Both the position numbers and the translations under genes were made by a program. From contig OU696578.1 of assembly GCA_916048095.2 (NCBI GenBank), positions 4,384,826 to 4,448,825 on the forward strand: 64,000 nt of DNA, read 5' to 3'. The notes below the pieces were generated by a model that saw only the letters and a list, made by a program, of their open reading frames with translations, was not told where the DNA came from and ran no database searches. Below are positions 32,554 to 49,135 of this stretch, in pieces (position 1 is the first letter of the stretch; each line of letters starts with the position of its first letter). The DNA comes from Sacculina carcini (taxonomy: Eukaryota > Arthropoda > Thecostraca > Sacculinidae).

Positions 32554-33332
32554 GGACATTACCTAAAATGGAATGACACTATCCTGCGTACCCAAAAACG
32601 TAAAAATACCGAGTAACACAGAGAATATGGTGAAGATTCATTGCTAAATCCTTACAGCACAAATTTGGACATTTCTTCATATTCAGACCTGATATTCCAT
32701 CTCTTTTGCTATTTAATCCTGACATATACCGTTTTTGTGCCTCTTATCTGCAAAAGGTCACCAAACTCGGTGGAAAAGTTACCGAATAAAAATACAAATA
32801 ACAAAATGTAACCTGGCGATAAAAAAGTAACCTAAAAGCAAAAAAAGTAACCTAACGATGAAAAAGTAACTTTTGGTAACCTAATACCTTTTTCAATAAT
32901 TATCGTACACAACTTTTTCATGCAGTTTTAGGTAGCTTATGAAAAAGTGACCTTTGGGTGAAAAATTAACTTTATCAAGTTTTAACAGCACTAGTAATTA
33001 CATGTGGGTTTGAAAAGTGAAAAATCAAAGCTTAGTTTCTGGGGGGCCACAAGGACACGAATTGTGTTGAAGGGGACCACGGCAAGAAAAAGGTTGAGAA
33101 CCCCTGATATATAGAATCACCATGTAAGTACATAAACGGAGTTGGTTGTTGGTTATGCAGCCTCTGCTGTTGTTGTTGTTGTTGTTGTCGATGCTACGAC
33201 GGCGGTTGATGTTGACTCAGCGTCGCTGCCGTGCTGTTTCTGAGGAGCCGGCAGGGTCGCTGCATTGTGTCTATGCATATGTGCCCGTATGTCGTGCTAT
33301 GCACACGCAGTATGTCTAGCACCACACACATA
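32554..33332. other. Non-coding interval with hAT-like end
   Basis: No gene seen. 32810-32990 holds reiterated GTAACCT/AAAAAGTAAC words. AAAAAGGTTGAGAACCCCTG at 33087-33106 is a typical hAT-superfamily terminus (CAGGGGTTCTCAACC on the other strand). GTTGTTGTT repeats lie at about 33170-33188, and 33267-33328 repeats DNA from 14610. Confidence 0.55.
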
Positions 33333-33674
33333 TATAATATATTCATGTAAAATAGGTGTTTTCTGTATATATAAATGTGCTGTGTTTTTACACTACGCCA
33401 CAAAAGGTTCTATTTTTAGACGCGGTGGCTTGGAAATACCTGGAAAAAACATCAAAACAACTGCATGTGGAAGTAATGTGCTTGGCACATGTGTGCAGCT
33501 GCAGTTTGCAAAATTCACGTGCCAAGAACATGACTTCCACACACAGTTGTTTTGATGTTTTTTCCAGGTATTTCCAAGCCACCGCGTCTAAAAATAGAAC
33601 CTTTTGTGGCGTAGTGTAAAAACACAGCACATTTATATATACAGAAAACACCTATTTTACATGAATATATTATA
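33333..33674. mobile_element. Long palindromic MITE/foldback element
   Basis: 342 bp of nearly perfect inverted repeat: each arm is about 150 bp (starting TATAATATATTCATGTAAAA) around a small centre near 33500. Because of the symmetry both strands encode the same meaningless 87-codon frame. Terminal AT-rich ends inside a TATA context suggest a TA-targeting MITE, but the target duplication is not certain. Confidence 0.8.
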
Positions 33675-34172
33675 TGTCAGCTTTTTTTTGTTGTAGTCAC
33701 TTTAGGGCACACATGGAATAATGAGGTTTCAAATTGGTTTCGTTTCTGGTGCTCAAAAAGGTATATACACACGATAATTAATATAAAAATAAATATAAAT
33801 AACAACCAAGGTCGTGCTCGAAAATGTTTTTGCTCAAACACAAGTTTTCATCGGCAAAGAGTTTCAGTAACAATTGCATCGCCAAATGGCTGCTGTAAAT
33901 AATTGAGCGAAAACATTGTGATTAGCGCAGTTGATTTGTTCATGGCTTATCTAGAGAGGTCGAAATAAACTGTGCTGAATGAGGTCTTCAACGTTGGGTT
34001 GGGTGGGTATTTTTGGGGTAATTGGGTATTTTTGTGTAAGGGGGTATTTTTAGGTAACAATTACCTGCAAAATTACCTAACCAACCACTCACACAATTAC
34101 CTAACCAATTACTCACACAATTACCTGAGTAATGGTTTCAGCATGTGGGTCGAAGGCGAGTTTATCGTTCAT
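33675..34172. other. Non-coding interval
   Basis: AT-rich DNA with short reiterations of GGGTATTTTT (about 34003-34055) and of CAATTACCTAACCAA/CTCACA (about 34060-34125). No gene seen. Confidence 0.6.
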
Positions 34173-34356
34173 CATGACACCCAGGACGGTGAGATTAGAT
34201 TCATCATGACACCCAGGACGGTGAGATTAGATTCATCATGACACCCAGGACGGTGAGATTAGATTTATCATGACACCCAGGACGGTGAGATTAGATTTAT
34301 CATGACACCCAGGACGGTGAGATTAGATTCATCATGACACCCAGGACACGAACTAC
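34173..34356. repeat. 32-bp minisatellite, about six units
   Basis: The unit CATGACACCCAGGACGGTGA plus 12 bases recurs at 34173, 34205, 34237, 34269, 34301 and 34333, exactly every 32 bases. It arose inside the 3' part of the LINE RT pseudogene below (reverse reading LGVMMNLISPS). Confidence 0.95.
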
Positions 34357-34795
34357 GCAAATCGTCTGTACTATTTCACCGCCAATTTTATACTCGCACG
34401 AGCACAACTGCTTTCTGAGTGTAACGCTGAGCTTTCAACATTTGATTGAGTCAAGTCTCAACTCGCATTCACCGCAGCAGGTACAAAAACGGCCAATTAG
34501 ACACTGTAGAATCTGGTCATCTGTAGCCATCTCGACACAATGAAGAATTGATGATATCGTCAGCGTAGAGTAGCGCCGAGTCTCACAAGCTCACTGCTAG
34601 GTCATTGACGAGTATGTCAAACAGGAGCGGACTCAGTACGGACTCAGTATGGATCCCTCCGGCACTCGGCTGGTTACATCGGACCCCTGTGACGTTCTAC
34701 CGTTGAGCAACACGCGCTCTTTGCGAGAAACGACAAACAGAAACGACTGCAGCATTTTCCAATTCGGCCCGAAGGTCCAAATTGATGGTTTTTTT
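34340..34795 (-). pseudogene. Degenerate non-LTR reverse transcriptase
   Basis: The minus strand, read across at least two in-frame stops, gives TSRVPEGSILSP, PLLFDILVNDL and the catalytic YADDI, in the order expected for motifs of a LINE reverse transcriptase, followed downstream by an LGVMM...SPSW motif at the start of the minisatellite. Stops within and between the motifs show it is dead. The clade is not assignable from this fragment. Confidence 0.75.
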
Positions 34796-34822
34796 GCCCT
34801 GCACTGATTGCAAATTATCTAA

Positions 34823-35403
34823 ATGTCTGTTTGTATCCTATCTCCTCCTAAAACATTGGACCGATTTCAATTAAACTTGGTGCCTAGGGGTAAAATGGAT
34901 GCAAGAAGGGCATAGGCTGGGTTTTGTTGACATCCGAGGTCATTTTCAAGGTCATTGAGATCATTTGTGTCTGTTTACCATATCTCCTCCTAAGCCGCTG
35001 GACCGATTTTGATGAAACTTGGTCCCTAGCGGTAAAATGGATGCAATAAGGTCACAGGCTAGCTTTGGATGACATCCGAGGTCATTTTCAAGGTCATTGA
35101 GGTCATTTGTGTCTGTTTACCCAATCTCCTTCTAAACCACTGGACTGATTTTGATGAAACTTGGTCCCTAGGGGTAAAATGGATGCAAGAAGGTCATAGG
35201 CTAGGTTTTGTTGAACTCTGAGGTCATTTTTAAGGTCATTGAGGTCATTTGTGTCTGTTTACCCGATCTGCTTCTAAACCACTGGACTGATTTTGATGAA
35301 ACTTAGTCACTAGGGGTAAAATGGATGCAAGAAGGTCATAGGCTTAGTTTTGTTGATCTCCGAGGTCATTTTCAAGGTAATTGAGGTCATTTGTGTCTGT
35401 TTG
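34823..35403. repeat. 142-bp tandem repeat, four units
   Basis: The marker TTGTGTCTGTTTACC recurs at 34965, 35107, 35249 and 35391, exactly 142 bases apart. The unit contains CCGATTTTGATGAAACTTGG and GGTAAAATGGATGCAAGAAG. No coding capacity. Confidence 0.95.
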
Positions 35404-35593
35404 AGGACTTTTTTTGTTTGTTTGTCGAAGGATTTTCCGTCGTTCCCGTTTTCCACCAAACGCTGCCGATTTTCGTTTTGTCGGCGGCAGCACGCATCTC
35501 GCATTCACAACAATTTTCAAAAGAAATCTTCGAAGAAGGAAAAACCAAAAGAAATTAAAAAGAGACAGTCATCTCCCCCCGCCGGCCTAATTC

Positions 35594-35745
35594 CGCGGAT
35601 TCGGCCTCATACCGCGGATTTAGCCTCATCCCGCGGATTCGGCCTCATCCCGATCCTGCGGATTCGCCCCTCATCCCGCGGATTTGGCCTTATCCCGCGA
35701 ATTCAGCCTCATCTCGCGGATTCGGCCTCATCGTGTCCCTCATCA
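35594..35745. repeat. 19-bp GC-rich minisatellite
   Basis: About eight imperfect units of CCGCGGATTCGGCCTCATC, with one interrupted unit near 35650. A short open frame across it is only the translated repeat. Confidence 0.9.
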
Positions 35746-37197
<1,452 letters not shown>

Positions 37198-37226
37198 GTG
37201 CTATATATATGAAAGATATCCTCTGT

Positions 37227-37311
<85 letters not shown>

Positions 37312-40300
37312 TGTCTGTCCCACCCTTTTTGGTCCATTTTCCATCAGCTGCTACTCGGCCATCACTTGGCGTACCCGCTAAAAATTGATACCATCATGTT
37401 GGAAATTTTTTTGTCTACACTGTAGGCTAAATTTTTAATTTTACAAATAAAACCAATTATGCGCACTTGCGATTACACAGGAATATACTACTGTGTAGAT
37501 AATTTTGTGCTCTACAAGATAAGTTATAATTTATACCCACAAATGACACAAAAAACGTGCAAAATTTGCAAAATTCTCAAATATATCCAAAATTACACTT
37601 GAACACCGGGCGACTAAAATTTATTCATTTTTCGACTATTTCTCAGTAAAAATTTGTTACACATAAAAATAAATTACACCATCGTGCTAGAAATCTTGTT
37701 TTCTACAATACGGTATAATTTGTAATTGTATCTGAAGGAAGTTACGGGGGTGTAAAGTCAAAAGGACATATTGCCAATTTGACAGCTATTATGCGCACTT
37801 GCGATTACACAGGAATATACACCGATTAAATTTCACTGAAGCCCAATCACAATTAAGAATGCATCATATTAGCTCCAAGCATGGATGGTGTGGTTTTATT
37901 GGGTACAGTTTAATTAATGCTACACTATACTTTAAAGAAAGGCTTTATTGTCCTCAATATTTACACATGAATTGTTCCATGAAGTTGCATAAGCTTAAGT
38001 TGCATAAGGATGCGGGTTGTAATATCATGCAATGCCAACTATATGCATATGCTGTTTTAGAGGAAGCATTAATCTGGAATTATAGAGATGACAGAAAGTT
38101 GCATTGTTTTGATAGTGTTACACTTCTGAATTACTACACACTAAGGACTGGTGTGAATTTGAGCAATGTTGAGGAAAAAAACTTTGTCAATAATTAAAAC
38201 AAGAATTTACCAATTTTGATTTTTCTATTGGATAAGCTTTTTGCTTTATGATTCATTATATTATATTAATAGTTCCGCACGACGGGCGGGCTTAAATACG
38301 AGGCTGTTCGAGGGAAAATCTTTTGCCACATCTAAAATAAACACATTTATATTTGGACTTTTTATTGATTTACTAGTTTTCTCTTTAATTTGTATTCGTT
38401 TTATTTTCTGAATCCAATATTTATTTTACTTGATTAATTTTTCCGCGAAACGGGAGGGTTTCAATGGTAGATGATGTTAATTTCTGAATATATATTTGGA
38501 AATATTATGATGAAAACGTTTAGTCATTTTTCATTGTGTATTCAGCACGACGGGAAGGTTTAAATATGAGGCGGCTTAGCACAACTATTTTGCCAAAATA
38601 AATATATAAATATAGAAATTTATACTTGTTATGGGCTTACTTTTTTAATTCATATTCCTTTTCTCTTATGAATTATACACAAATTTCAAAGTATGAATTG
38701 TTCCGCGCGACAGGCGGGTTCATATGCTGGAATTTTCATTGTTTCTTACGTGTTCTGAATTTTTCCGCACGAAGTGTAGGTTTAAATATGAGACGGGTTG
38801 AGGAATACTATTTTGTCAAAATTAAAATGAAAATGTCAGCATTTAGACTTTTCTATTGGTAAGCATATTTACAGGTTAATTGTTTGCTTTTCAATTTTTC
38901 TTCATTCTCTTTAATGGATTGAATATGAATTTTACTTTATGAATTGTTCCGCACGACGGGCGGGTATATATATATATATATATAGCGTATCATTTGTGGG
39001 TATAAATTATAGCTATCTTGTATAATTTATACCCACACATGATGCAAAAAACGTGTAAAATTGGCAAGATTCTCAAATACATCCTAAATTTCACTTGAAC
39101 ACCGGGCGACTAATATTAATTCATTTTTCTACTATTTCTCAGTAACTATTTGTTACAAATAAAAATAATTTATTCCATCGTGCTAGAAATCTTGTTTTCT
39201 ACAATACGGTATAATTTGTAATTTTCCAAAGTATATCTGAAGGAAGTTACGTCGGTGTAAAGTCAAAATGACATATTGCCAATTTGACAGCTATTATGCG
39301 CACTTGCGATTACACAGGAATATACACTGATTAAATTTCACTGAAGCCCAATCACGATTAAGAATGCATCATATTAGCTCCAAGCATGGATGGTGTGGTT
39401 TAATTGGGTACAGTTTAATTAATGCTACACTATACTGAATTGAAAGGCGTTATTGTCCTCGATATTTACACATGAATTGTTCCGCCCGACGGGCGGGTAA
39501 AATACTACTGGAAACAAAGTAAGCTACTGAATTTTACTGTGTAATTTAATTGGTTTAATTTCAAGCTGCATACGCTTAAGTTGCATAAGGATATGGGTTG
39601 TAATATCATGCAATGCCAAGTATATGCATATGCTATTTTAGAGGAAGCATTAATCTGGAATTATAGAGATGTTTCATTGTTTTGATAGTGTTACATCTCT
39701 GAATTACTACACACGAAGGACGGGTGTGAATTTGAATAGTGTTGAGGGAAAAACATCGTCAATAATTAAAACATGAATTTATAAATTTGACTTTTCTATT
39801 GGTCGTTTTTCATCAATTTTCTTTGTGTTTGTTTCGTGTTTGAGTTCTGAATAATTCCGCACGACGGGCAGCTTTAAATATGAGGCGGGTTGTGGAAAAA
39901 CATGTTTTCTAAATTGAAACATAAATTTTACATTTAGACTTTTATATTAGCTAAAACTTTCCTGTGGGTTTGTTTTTCTTTTTCAATTTGCACTAATTTT
40001 TTATGAATTGAATATTAATTATATTTTATGAACTGTTCCGCACGACGGGCGAATTAAATGTATCTATAAAGAGTGGGTTTAAATGATAGCGAGGTAGATT
40101 ATATTTTGCTAGCAGTAAATATTCTAGCGATAAAAGTAGAATAGCTCTTAAGCAAATGATTTTGGAGAATGATGTGAACCTTTAAATATATTTTGCGATC
40201 TGATGATATATGTATTAGGAATAATACGTAACAGAATATAGATTGCATAATATAATATCGGCTGTAATATCAAGGACTGTAATATCGGTGTAATCCAAAA

Positions 40301-42136
40301 AATAACAACTGTATGAATATGATGCATTAGTGGAAGCATTAACCGGGAATTATGAGATAATATGATAATGGTGTATAATTATATCGCATTATGCAACAAA
40401 TGTGAATTTAGCTGTCTTTCAGTTTGGTCCCGATACTATATTGGCGGGTTGAGAGAAAAGTATTGGTGGGCCGCGTGTTTGGGACCCCTGGGGTAGATAA
40501 TCTCAGTCTTCTGATTACAAATTATGATCGCATCAGTATATTTTGTGATCACAAACTAATAAGTTAAATCACCTCAGACTAGGCTGAGAGCGGTCAAGAT
40601 TGAATGGTTGGGTTGGGTTGGGTAGGTTTGACTCAGGTTATATTGGGTTTTAATGATAGCGGAAAATATATAAATTTTAACAATAAATATTATAGCGGTA
40701 AAAGTGAAATAGTACTTAAGCAAATGATATTGGGCAATTATGTTAAGTAATAAATATAGTTTGGAAACATTCTGATGAAAAGATTTCATCATCTTTCATT
40801 GTTTGTTTCTTGTTTGTGTTCTGAATTATACCACACGACGGGCAGATTTATATATCAGGCGGGTTGAGGGATAATATTTGTCAAAATAAGAACAAAAATA
40901 TTCACATTTAGACTTTTCTATTGGTTAAGATATTTATAGGTTACATTTCTTGGTTTTCAATTTGTATTCAATATACTTTATGGATTTGATATGAATTTTA
41001 TTGTATGAATTGTACGACGGGCGGGTTTAAAAAAGTGTTTTTTAGTTCATTTTTTCAAATCGTTCATTTAAAAAAAGGTAATTTTTTAAAAAATAAAAAT
41101 GATCCGCGGTCAGCAACTATAGACAATAGAACGATCAATTTCCCCTGTATAATTAATCCATACACAAAACCAATGGATTTGACTTCAAATATGAATTTTA
41201 TTGTATGAATTGTTCCGCACGAGGGGCGGGTTTAAAAAAGTGTTTCCATTTTTTAGTTCATTTTTTCAAATGGTTCATTTAAAAAAAGTATTTTTTAATA
41301 AAAATGCTCCGCGGGCAGCAACTATAGACAATAGAACGTTCAATTTACCCTGTAGAATTAATCAATACACAAAACCAATGGATTTGACTTCAAGATCCAG
41401 AACGGATCGTGTTCGAGTTCTGAATTATTCAGCACGACGGGCGGGTTTAAAAATGACTCAGGCGGACTGAGGGGAAATATTTTGTCGAAATAAAAATAAT
41501 TAAACTAATAATTTTCAATAGATGAATATTTTTATGAGTGTACCCTATTTCATTTTTATTTTTCCATATTTTTTATGAATTGAATATGAATTTCATGTTA
41601 TGAATTGCTCCGCACAACGGGCGGGTTTGAATGCTATATATATATATATACATAAAGAAGAAATTATCTGTCTGTTTGTGTATGTATGCTTGAATATGAG
41701 GTGACATAATTCCGCTGGCTCATGGTTCGCTGGTTCAATGATCAGGGGCTTCAAACGCAAACGAAGCGATGGCTCATTTTTATGAAATAAAAATGTCCCG
41801 CGGGCAGCAATAAAACGTTAAATTTCACCGTGTAGAATGAATTCATATACAAAACTAACGGATTTGACTCCAAGATCCAGAATGGATCGTGTTCGAGTTC
41901 TGAATTATTGCGCGTCGGGCGGGTTTAAATGTGAGGCGGATTCAGGAAAAAGATTTTGTCAAAAAAAGAAATAAAGATTAAACTTAGACTTTTCAATTGA
42001 TTACAATTTTATGAGTGTGCCCTTTTTCATATTTAATTTTTCTATATTTTTTATGAATTAAACATGAATTTCATTTTAAGAATTGTTCCGCACAACGGGC
42101 GGGATTTAATGCTAGTCTATATATATAAAAGAGATC

Positions 42137-42181
<45 letters not shown>

Positions 42182-45100
42182 TCCCACCATTCTTGGTCCA
42201 TTTTCTATCAGCTGCTACTCGGCCATCACTTGGCGTACCCGCTAAAAATTTGTACCATCACGTTGGAAATTTTCTTGTCTACACTTGACATTAAATTTTA
42301 AATTTTAAAAATGAAACAAAAAAAGTTATAGCGGTAAAAAAACAAAATGAACCCTGAAAAATGCTAAAATTTTGTTCAATTTTCTGAAGATTACTCCTCC
42401 TAAACCAGCAATGATACAACTATACGAATTATACCACTGTGTAGAAAATTTTCTGTTCTACTCAACGAATTATAATTTATACCCAAAAATTAAATAAAAA
42501 ACATGTAAAATGAAAAAAAATTCAATCTACATTCAAAATTTTATTTAAACTCCACGCGTCAGATTTTCTTTTTTTTTTTTCCTATTTCTCAAAAACTAAT
42601 TATCACACATCTAAATAAATAACACCATCATGCTGGGAATTTTGCTTGATACAACACGGTTTAACGTTTAATTTTCCAAAGTGTATTAAAAAAAGTTACT
42701 GCGGTGTGAAGTGTAAATGACAAAGTCAAAAAGGCAAAATTGGAACACAAAAACGTGAATATTTTGGTCAATATTCCGCTATCTATTCCTCATAAACCAG
42801 CAATGGTGCAGCTATACAAAGTATACTATTGTGTAGATAATTTTGTGTTCTACAAGAAAAGTTATAATTTATACCCACAAATGATACAAAAAACGTGTAA
42901 AATTGGCAAAGTTCTCAAATACATCCAAAATTACACTTGAACACCGGGTGACTAAAATTAATTCATTTTTCTACTATTTCTCAGTAACTATTTGTTATAT
43001 ATAAAAATAACTTATACCATCGTGCTAGAAATTTTGTTTTCTACAATACGGTATAATTTGTAATTTTCCAAAGTGTATCCGAAGGAAGTTACGGCGGTGT
43101 AAATTCAATAGGAAATATTGCCAATTTGACAGCTATTATGCGCACTTGCAATTACACAGGAATATACTACTGTGTAGATAATTTTGTGTTCTACAAGATA
43201 AGCTATAATTTATACCCACAAATGATACAAAAAACGTGTAAAATTGGCAAAATTCTCAAATACATGCAAAATTACACTTGAACACCGGGCGACTGAAATT
43301 AATTGATTTTTCTACTATTTCTCAGTAACTATTTGTTATACATCAAAATAAATAATACCATCGTGCTAGCAATCTTGTTTTCTACAATACGGTATAATTT
43401 GTAATTTTCCAAAAAATATCTGAAGGAAGTTTCAGCGGTGTAAAGTCAAAAGGACATATTGCCAATTTGACAGCTATTATGCGCACTTGCTATTACACAG
43501 GGATATACTAATCTGTAGATAATTTTGTGTTCTACAAGATAAGCTATAATTTATACCCACAAATGATACAAAAAAACGTGTAAAATTGGCAAATTTCTCA
43601 AATACATCCAAAATTACCCTTGAACATCGGGCGACTAAAATTAATTCATTTTTCTACTATTTCTCAGTAACTATTTGTTATACATAAAAATAAATTATAC
43701 CATCGTGCTAGAAATCTTGTTTTCTACAATACGGTATAAATTGTAATTTTCCTGAGTGTATCTGAAGGAAGTTACGGCGGTGTAAAGTGAAAAAGACATA
43801 TTGCCAATTTGACAGCTATTATGCGCACTTGCGATTACACAGGAATATACACCGATTAAATTTCACTGAAGCCCAACCACAATTAAAAATGCATCATATT
43901 TGCTCCAAGCATGGATGGTGTGGTTTTATTGGGTACAGTTTAATTAATGCTACACTATACTGAATAGAAAGGATTTATTGTCCTCAATATTTACACATGA
44001 CTTGTTCCGCCCGACGGGCGGGTAAAATACTACTGGGAACAAATTTAACTACTGAATTTTACTGTATAATTTAATTGGTTTAATTTCAAGTTGCATAAGC
44101 TTAAGTTGCATAAGGATATGGGTTGTAATATCATGCAATGCCAACTATATGAATATGCTTTTTTAGCGGACGCATAAATCTGGAATTATAGAGATGACAG
44201 AAGGTTTCATTGTTTTGATAGTGTTACACTTCTGAATTACTACACACGAAGGATGTCTGTGAACTTGAGCACTGTTGAGGAAAAAACTTCGTGAATAATT
44301 AAAACAAGAATTTACAAATTTATATTTTTCTATTGGATAAGATTTTTGCTTTTTGATTCATTATATTCTATTTATAGTTCCGCACGACGGGCGGGTTTAA
44401 ATACGAGGCAGTTCGAGGGAAAATATTTTCATCTAAAATAAAACATTCACATTTAGACTTTTCTATTGGTTAAGACTTTTTATGGGTTTACTTTGTCTTT
44501 TTTAATTTCCAATCATTTTTTATAAATTCAATATTCATTTTAATTTATTTATTGTTCTGCACAAAGGGCGGGTTTTAATGCTAGATGGTGATGTTGAGTT
44601 ATAAATATATTTTGAAAACATTATGATAAAAAAATTAGTCATTTTTCATTGTTTTGTGTCAGAGTTCTGAATTTTTCAGCACGACGGGCAGGTTTAAATA
44701 GGATTTTTTGGGGTTTACTCAACTCTTTTTTAATTCATATTTATTTTCTCTTATGAATTGAATACAAATTTAATAGTATGAACTGTTTCGCATGACGGGC
44801 GGGTTTCCATGCTAGAATTTGCATTGTTTGATACATGTTTGTGTTCTGAATTATTCCACACAATGGTTGGGTTTATATATGAGGCGGGTTGAGGGAAAAT
44901 ATTATTTAAAAATATAAATATAAATATTCACACTTGGACTTTCCTAGTGAGTGAGACACTTATGAGTTATCATTTTCTTTTTAAATTAGGAATATTTTTT
45001 ATGAATATGAATTTTTATTAATATTTATTCCATTTTATGAATTCCTCCGCCTCCTTATTTGTAATTTATACCCACAAATGATACAAAAAACGTGAAAAAT

Positions 45101-45587
45101 TGGCAAAATTCTCAAATACATCCAAAATTAGACTTGAACACCGGGTGATTAAAATTAATTCATTTTGTATTATTTTTCTGTAACTATTTGTTACACATAG
45201 AAATAAATTATAACATCGTGCTGGAAATTTTGTGTTCTACAATGCGGTATAATTTGTAATTTCCCAAAGTGTGTCTGAAGGAAGTTACGGCGGTGTAAAG
45301 TCAAAAGGACATATTACCAATTTGACAGCTATTATGCCAACTTGCAATTACACAGGAATATACACTGGTTAAATTTCACTGAAGCCCAATCAGAATTCAG
45401 AATGCATCATATCAGCTCCAAGCATGGATGGTGTGGTTTCATTGCGTACAGTTTAATTAATGCTACAAATACTGAATAGAAAGTCTTTATTGTCCTCAGT
45501 ATTTACACATTAATTGTTCCGCACGACGGGCGGATAAAATGCTACTGGGAACAAAGTAAACTACTGAATTTTACTGTGTAATTTAAT
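37198..45587 (+). mobile_element. Helitron array (tandem and nested members)
   Basis: At least three 5'-type starts lie on the plus strand (37198; 41633, ATATACATAAAG; 42116, TCTATATATATAAAAGAG), with many copies of the 3' motif CCGCACGACGGGCGGG (about 38275, 38950, 40035, 41210, 41430, 41605, 42090, 44380) and tandem units of about 340 bp (markers at about 37602, 39098, 42943, 43281 and 43623). The junction at 42112-42117 is exactly CTAG|TC, one member's end joined to the next one's start. A shared block at about 37990-38197 (also 18030, 39570 and 44090) keeps a short frame (CNIMQCQLYAYAV) but no recognisable domain. The right edge is where the palindrome arm begins. Confidence 0.75.
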
Positions 45588-47386
45588 CAGGTTACTAATA
45601 AAAAACAAATTAATTTGGTTCAACTTTCCTTGATATACCGCCAATTTATTTCTAAATCTCTACATCTACGAAAACCGTTTTTAAATTTTTTTTTTCATAT
45701 AAAAAACCATGCTTTAAAAAAACAATTTAAATCAAGTGGTTTAACCAGCCGCTTATACGTACCAGCAGGCTACTTGCTATACAAAAGGTATTTGAACGTA
45801 CGTCAATCAAATCTATCTTACATAGATACTGCTTTAGAAAACATTGTTTCATTAAAAAAACGTTGAATATACGTTTGCCAAAAAAACATCGCAGCAAAAA
45901 AAACGTTTTGTTTTGCATCTCTACGTAGAACACCGCCAACGCATAGCTTAAACTGTACACCGAAACGGACGATATCTGAGCTGCAGTCCCGCAACGTTTT
46001 CTTAACAAATTGTCGCTAGCAACAGCGTGAATCTGCATCACCGACGCTGATTGGTCAAACAATGTTGATCGTCAACCAATCAGCGACGAGGGGGCTGCTG
46101 ATGCTAAAGATTGGCACAACGCCACCTAGATACAGGCCTAACGCCACCTAGATACAGGTAGTCTAGGTGGCATTGGTTTGGCATTAGCGTTCATCAGGCC
46201 AACGCCACCTAGATACAGGCAACGCCACCTAGATACTATCTAGATACTATCTAGGTGGCGTTGATACAGGTCGTTTCACGAAAGGATGACGCCATCGGTT
46301 CCGGTCATTGCGTTGCCATATGTTAATGCGGGTGTTTGACTGACATTCCGGATCAACTGACTTGAAAAATCATGTGACCAACATGCAAAGCTTCAAATAC
46401 AATTGCAAATGGAATAACTGAATATATTATAAAACTACACAGGCATGATAAAGTCACAACAAAAACATGCAGCCACTATACACTAGACAATGTGGAACGT
46501 TTTCGCTTCAATTTCTCTCTAATTAATCGTGGATAAATTTCTGTCACAACAATTATTGTTCAGAAGAATATTTACAGCGGTGCACACACTGTTTGTAAAT
46601 TACGATGTTGAGAACAGTACAAGAAGTCAAGCATAACACCGCAATCACTCAGTTTTTCTAGTGCATGAAACCTATCTTTTGCTCGCTGGTTTCCAACAAT
46701 ACTCAATTTATCATACTTAGTATACTTCAGTACAGTTAAAACCAAAGCAAAACAATATTATCAGCCTCCAAGTGTATCAACTTTATATCAACCTCAATAT
46801 TACCTCTCTTCAGAGACAATAAATCTTTCGCCTTTTACTAAAGATTTCCGTGGAGAGTGGCACTCGAATGAGTCTAAATTAATTTGTTATGGCTCCGCTT
46901 ACGTGGAGGAGAACCATTTTTATGCTAAAATCTGAAACTGTTTTAAACAAGACAACAGGTGGCATAATTTTTTTTACATATTACCTTTTTCCTACCAGAA
47001 ATCAACTACGTTGATTATAATATGCTTCATCATTTCATTTAGTAGATCAATTATTTGCAAATATAAAAGTAAGAACACTGCAAATATTTACACAAAGACT
47101 AGAAATATACACACAATCTTTGTGTCCCTAATGAGACCTTTCAATCTCATTGGACGAGGCGAGCGGTGACGTGGCGGACGACGGCGAGCCTGCCGTGATG
47201 GAGTACGTTGAGAGGACTGCCGGGACTGATCCGGCAAGTAGCGGTCAGCAGCAGGCGCGACCACAGCGACAGAGTCATCGTCCGGCGCGGTTCAATGATT
47301 ATGTTGTGTATAATTCTAATCGGGCATAGTGATTCTTAGAATCACGGGGATAATTGTAATCGGGCATAGTGATTCTTAGAATCACG
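45588..47386. repeat. Left arm of a 7.6-kb interrupted inverted repeat
   Basis: Starts CAGGTTACTAAT and matches, in reverse complement, 53207 down to about 51208. Matching blocks include 45588-45880, 45900-46520 and 47030-47386. Between 46520 and 47030 the arms differ; there the left arm carries DNA (about 46800-46920) that recurs inverted at 61140-61260. The arm contains a cluster of ACGCCACCTAGATAC words (46118-46260) in both orientations and ends in the pol fragment below. Confidence 0.9.
47133..47329 (+). pseudogene. Gypsy Pol, C-terminal tail fragment (left arm)
   Basis: An open stretch of about 65 codons ending at TAG 47327-47329, with the acidic/Gln-rich then RPARFNDYVVY tail typical of the last residues of Gypsy Pol. 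It is followed by a duplicated 41-bp segment with TGATTCTTAGAATCACGGGG and then by TGTATTATG at 47393, which would be a polypurine tract and 3' LTR start. The mirror copy is in the right arm at about 51285-51480. Confidence 0.6.

Positions 47387-49135
<1,749 letters not shown>

Noticed and set aside
34173..34356. Possible CRISPR-like array
   Set aside because: Perfect 32-bp tandem units without unique spacers in a eukaryotic sequence: a minisatellite.
37799..38197. 132-codon frame in the Helitron array
   Set aside because: Related copies at 18031 and 39570 are broken in different ways and no domain is recognisable; not supported as a gene.
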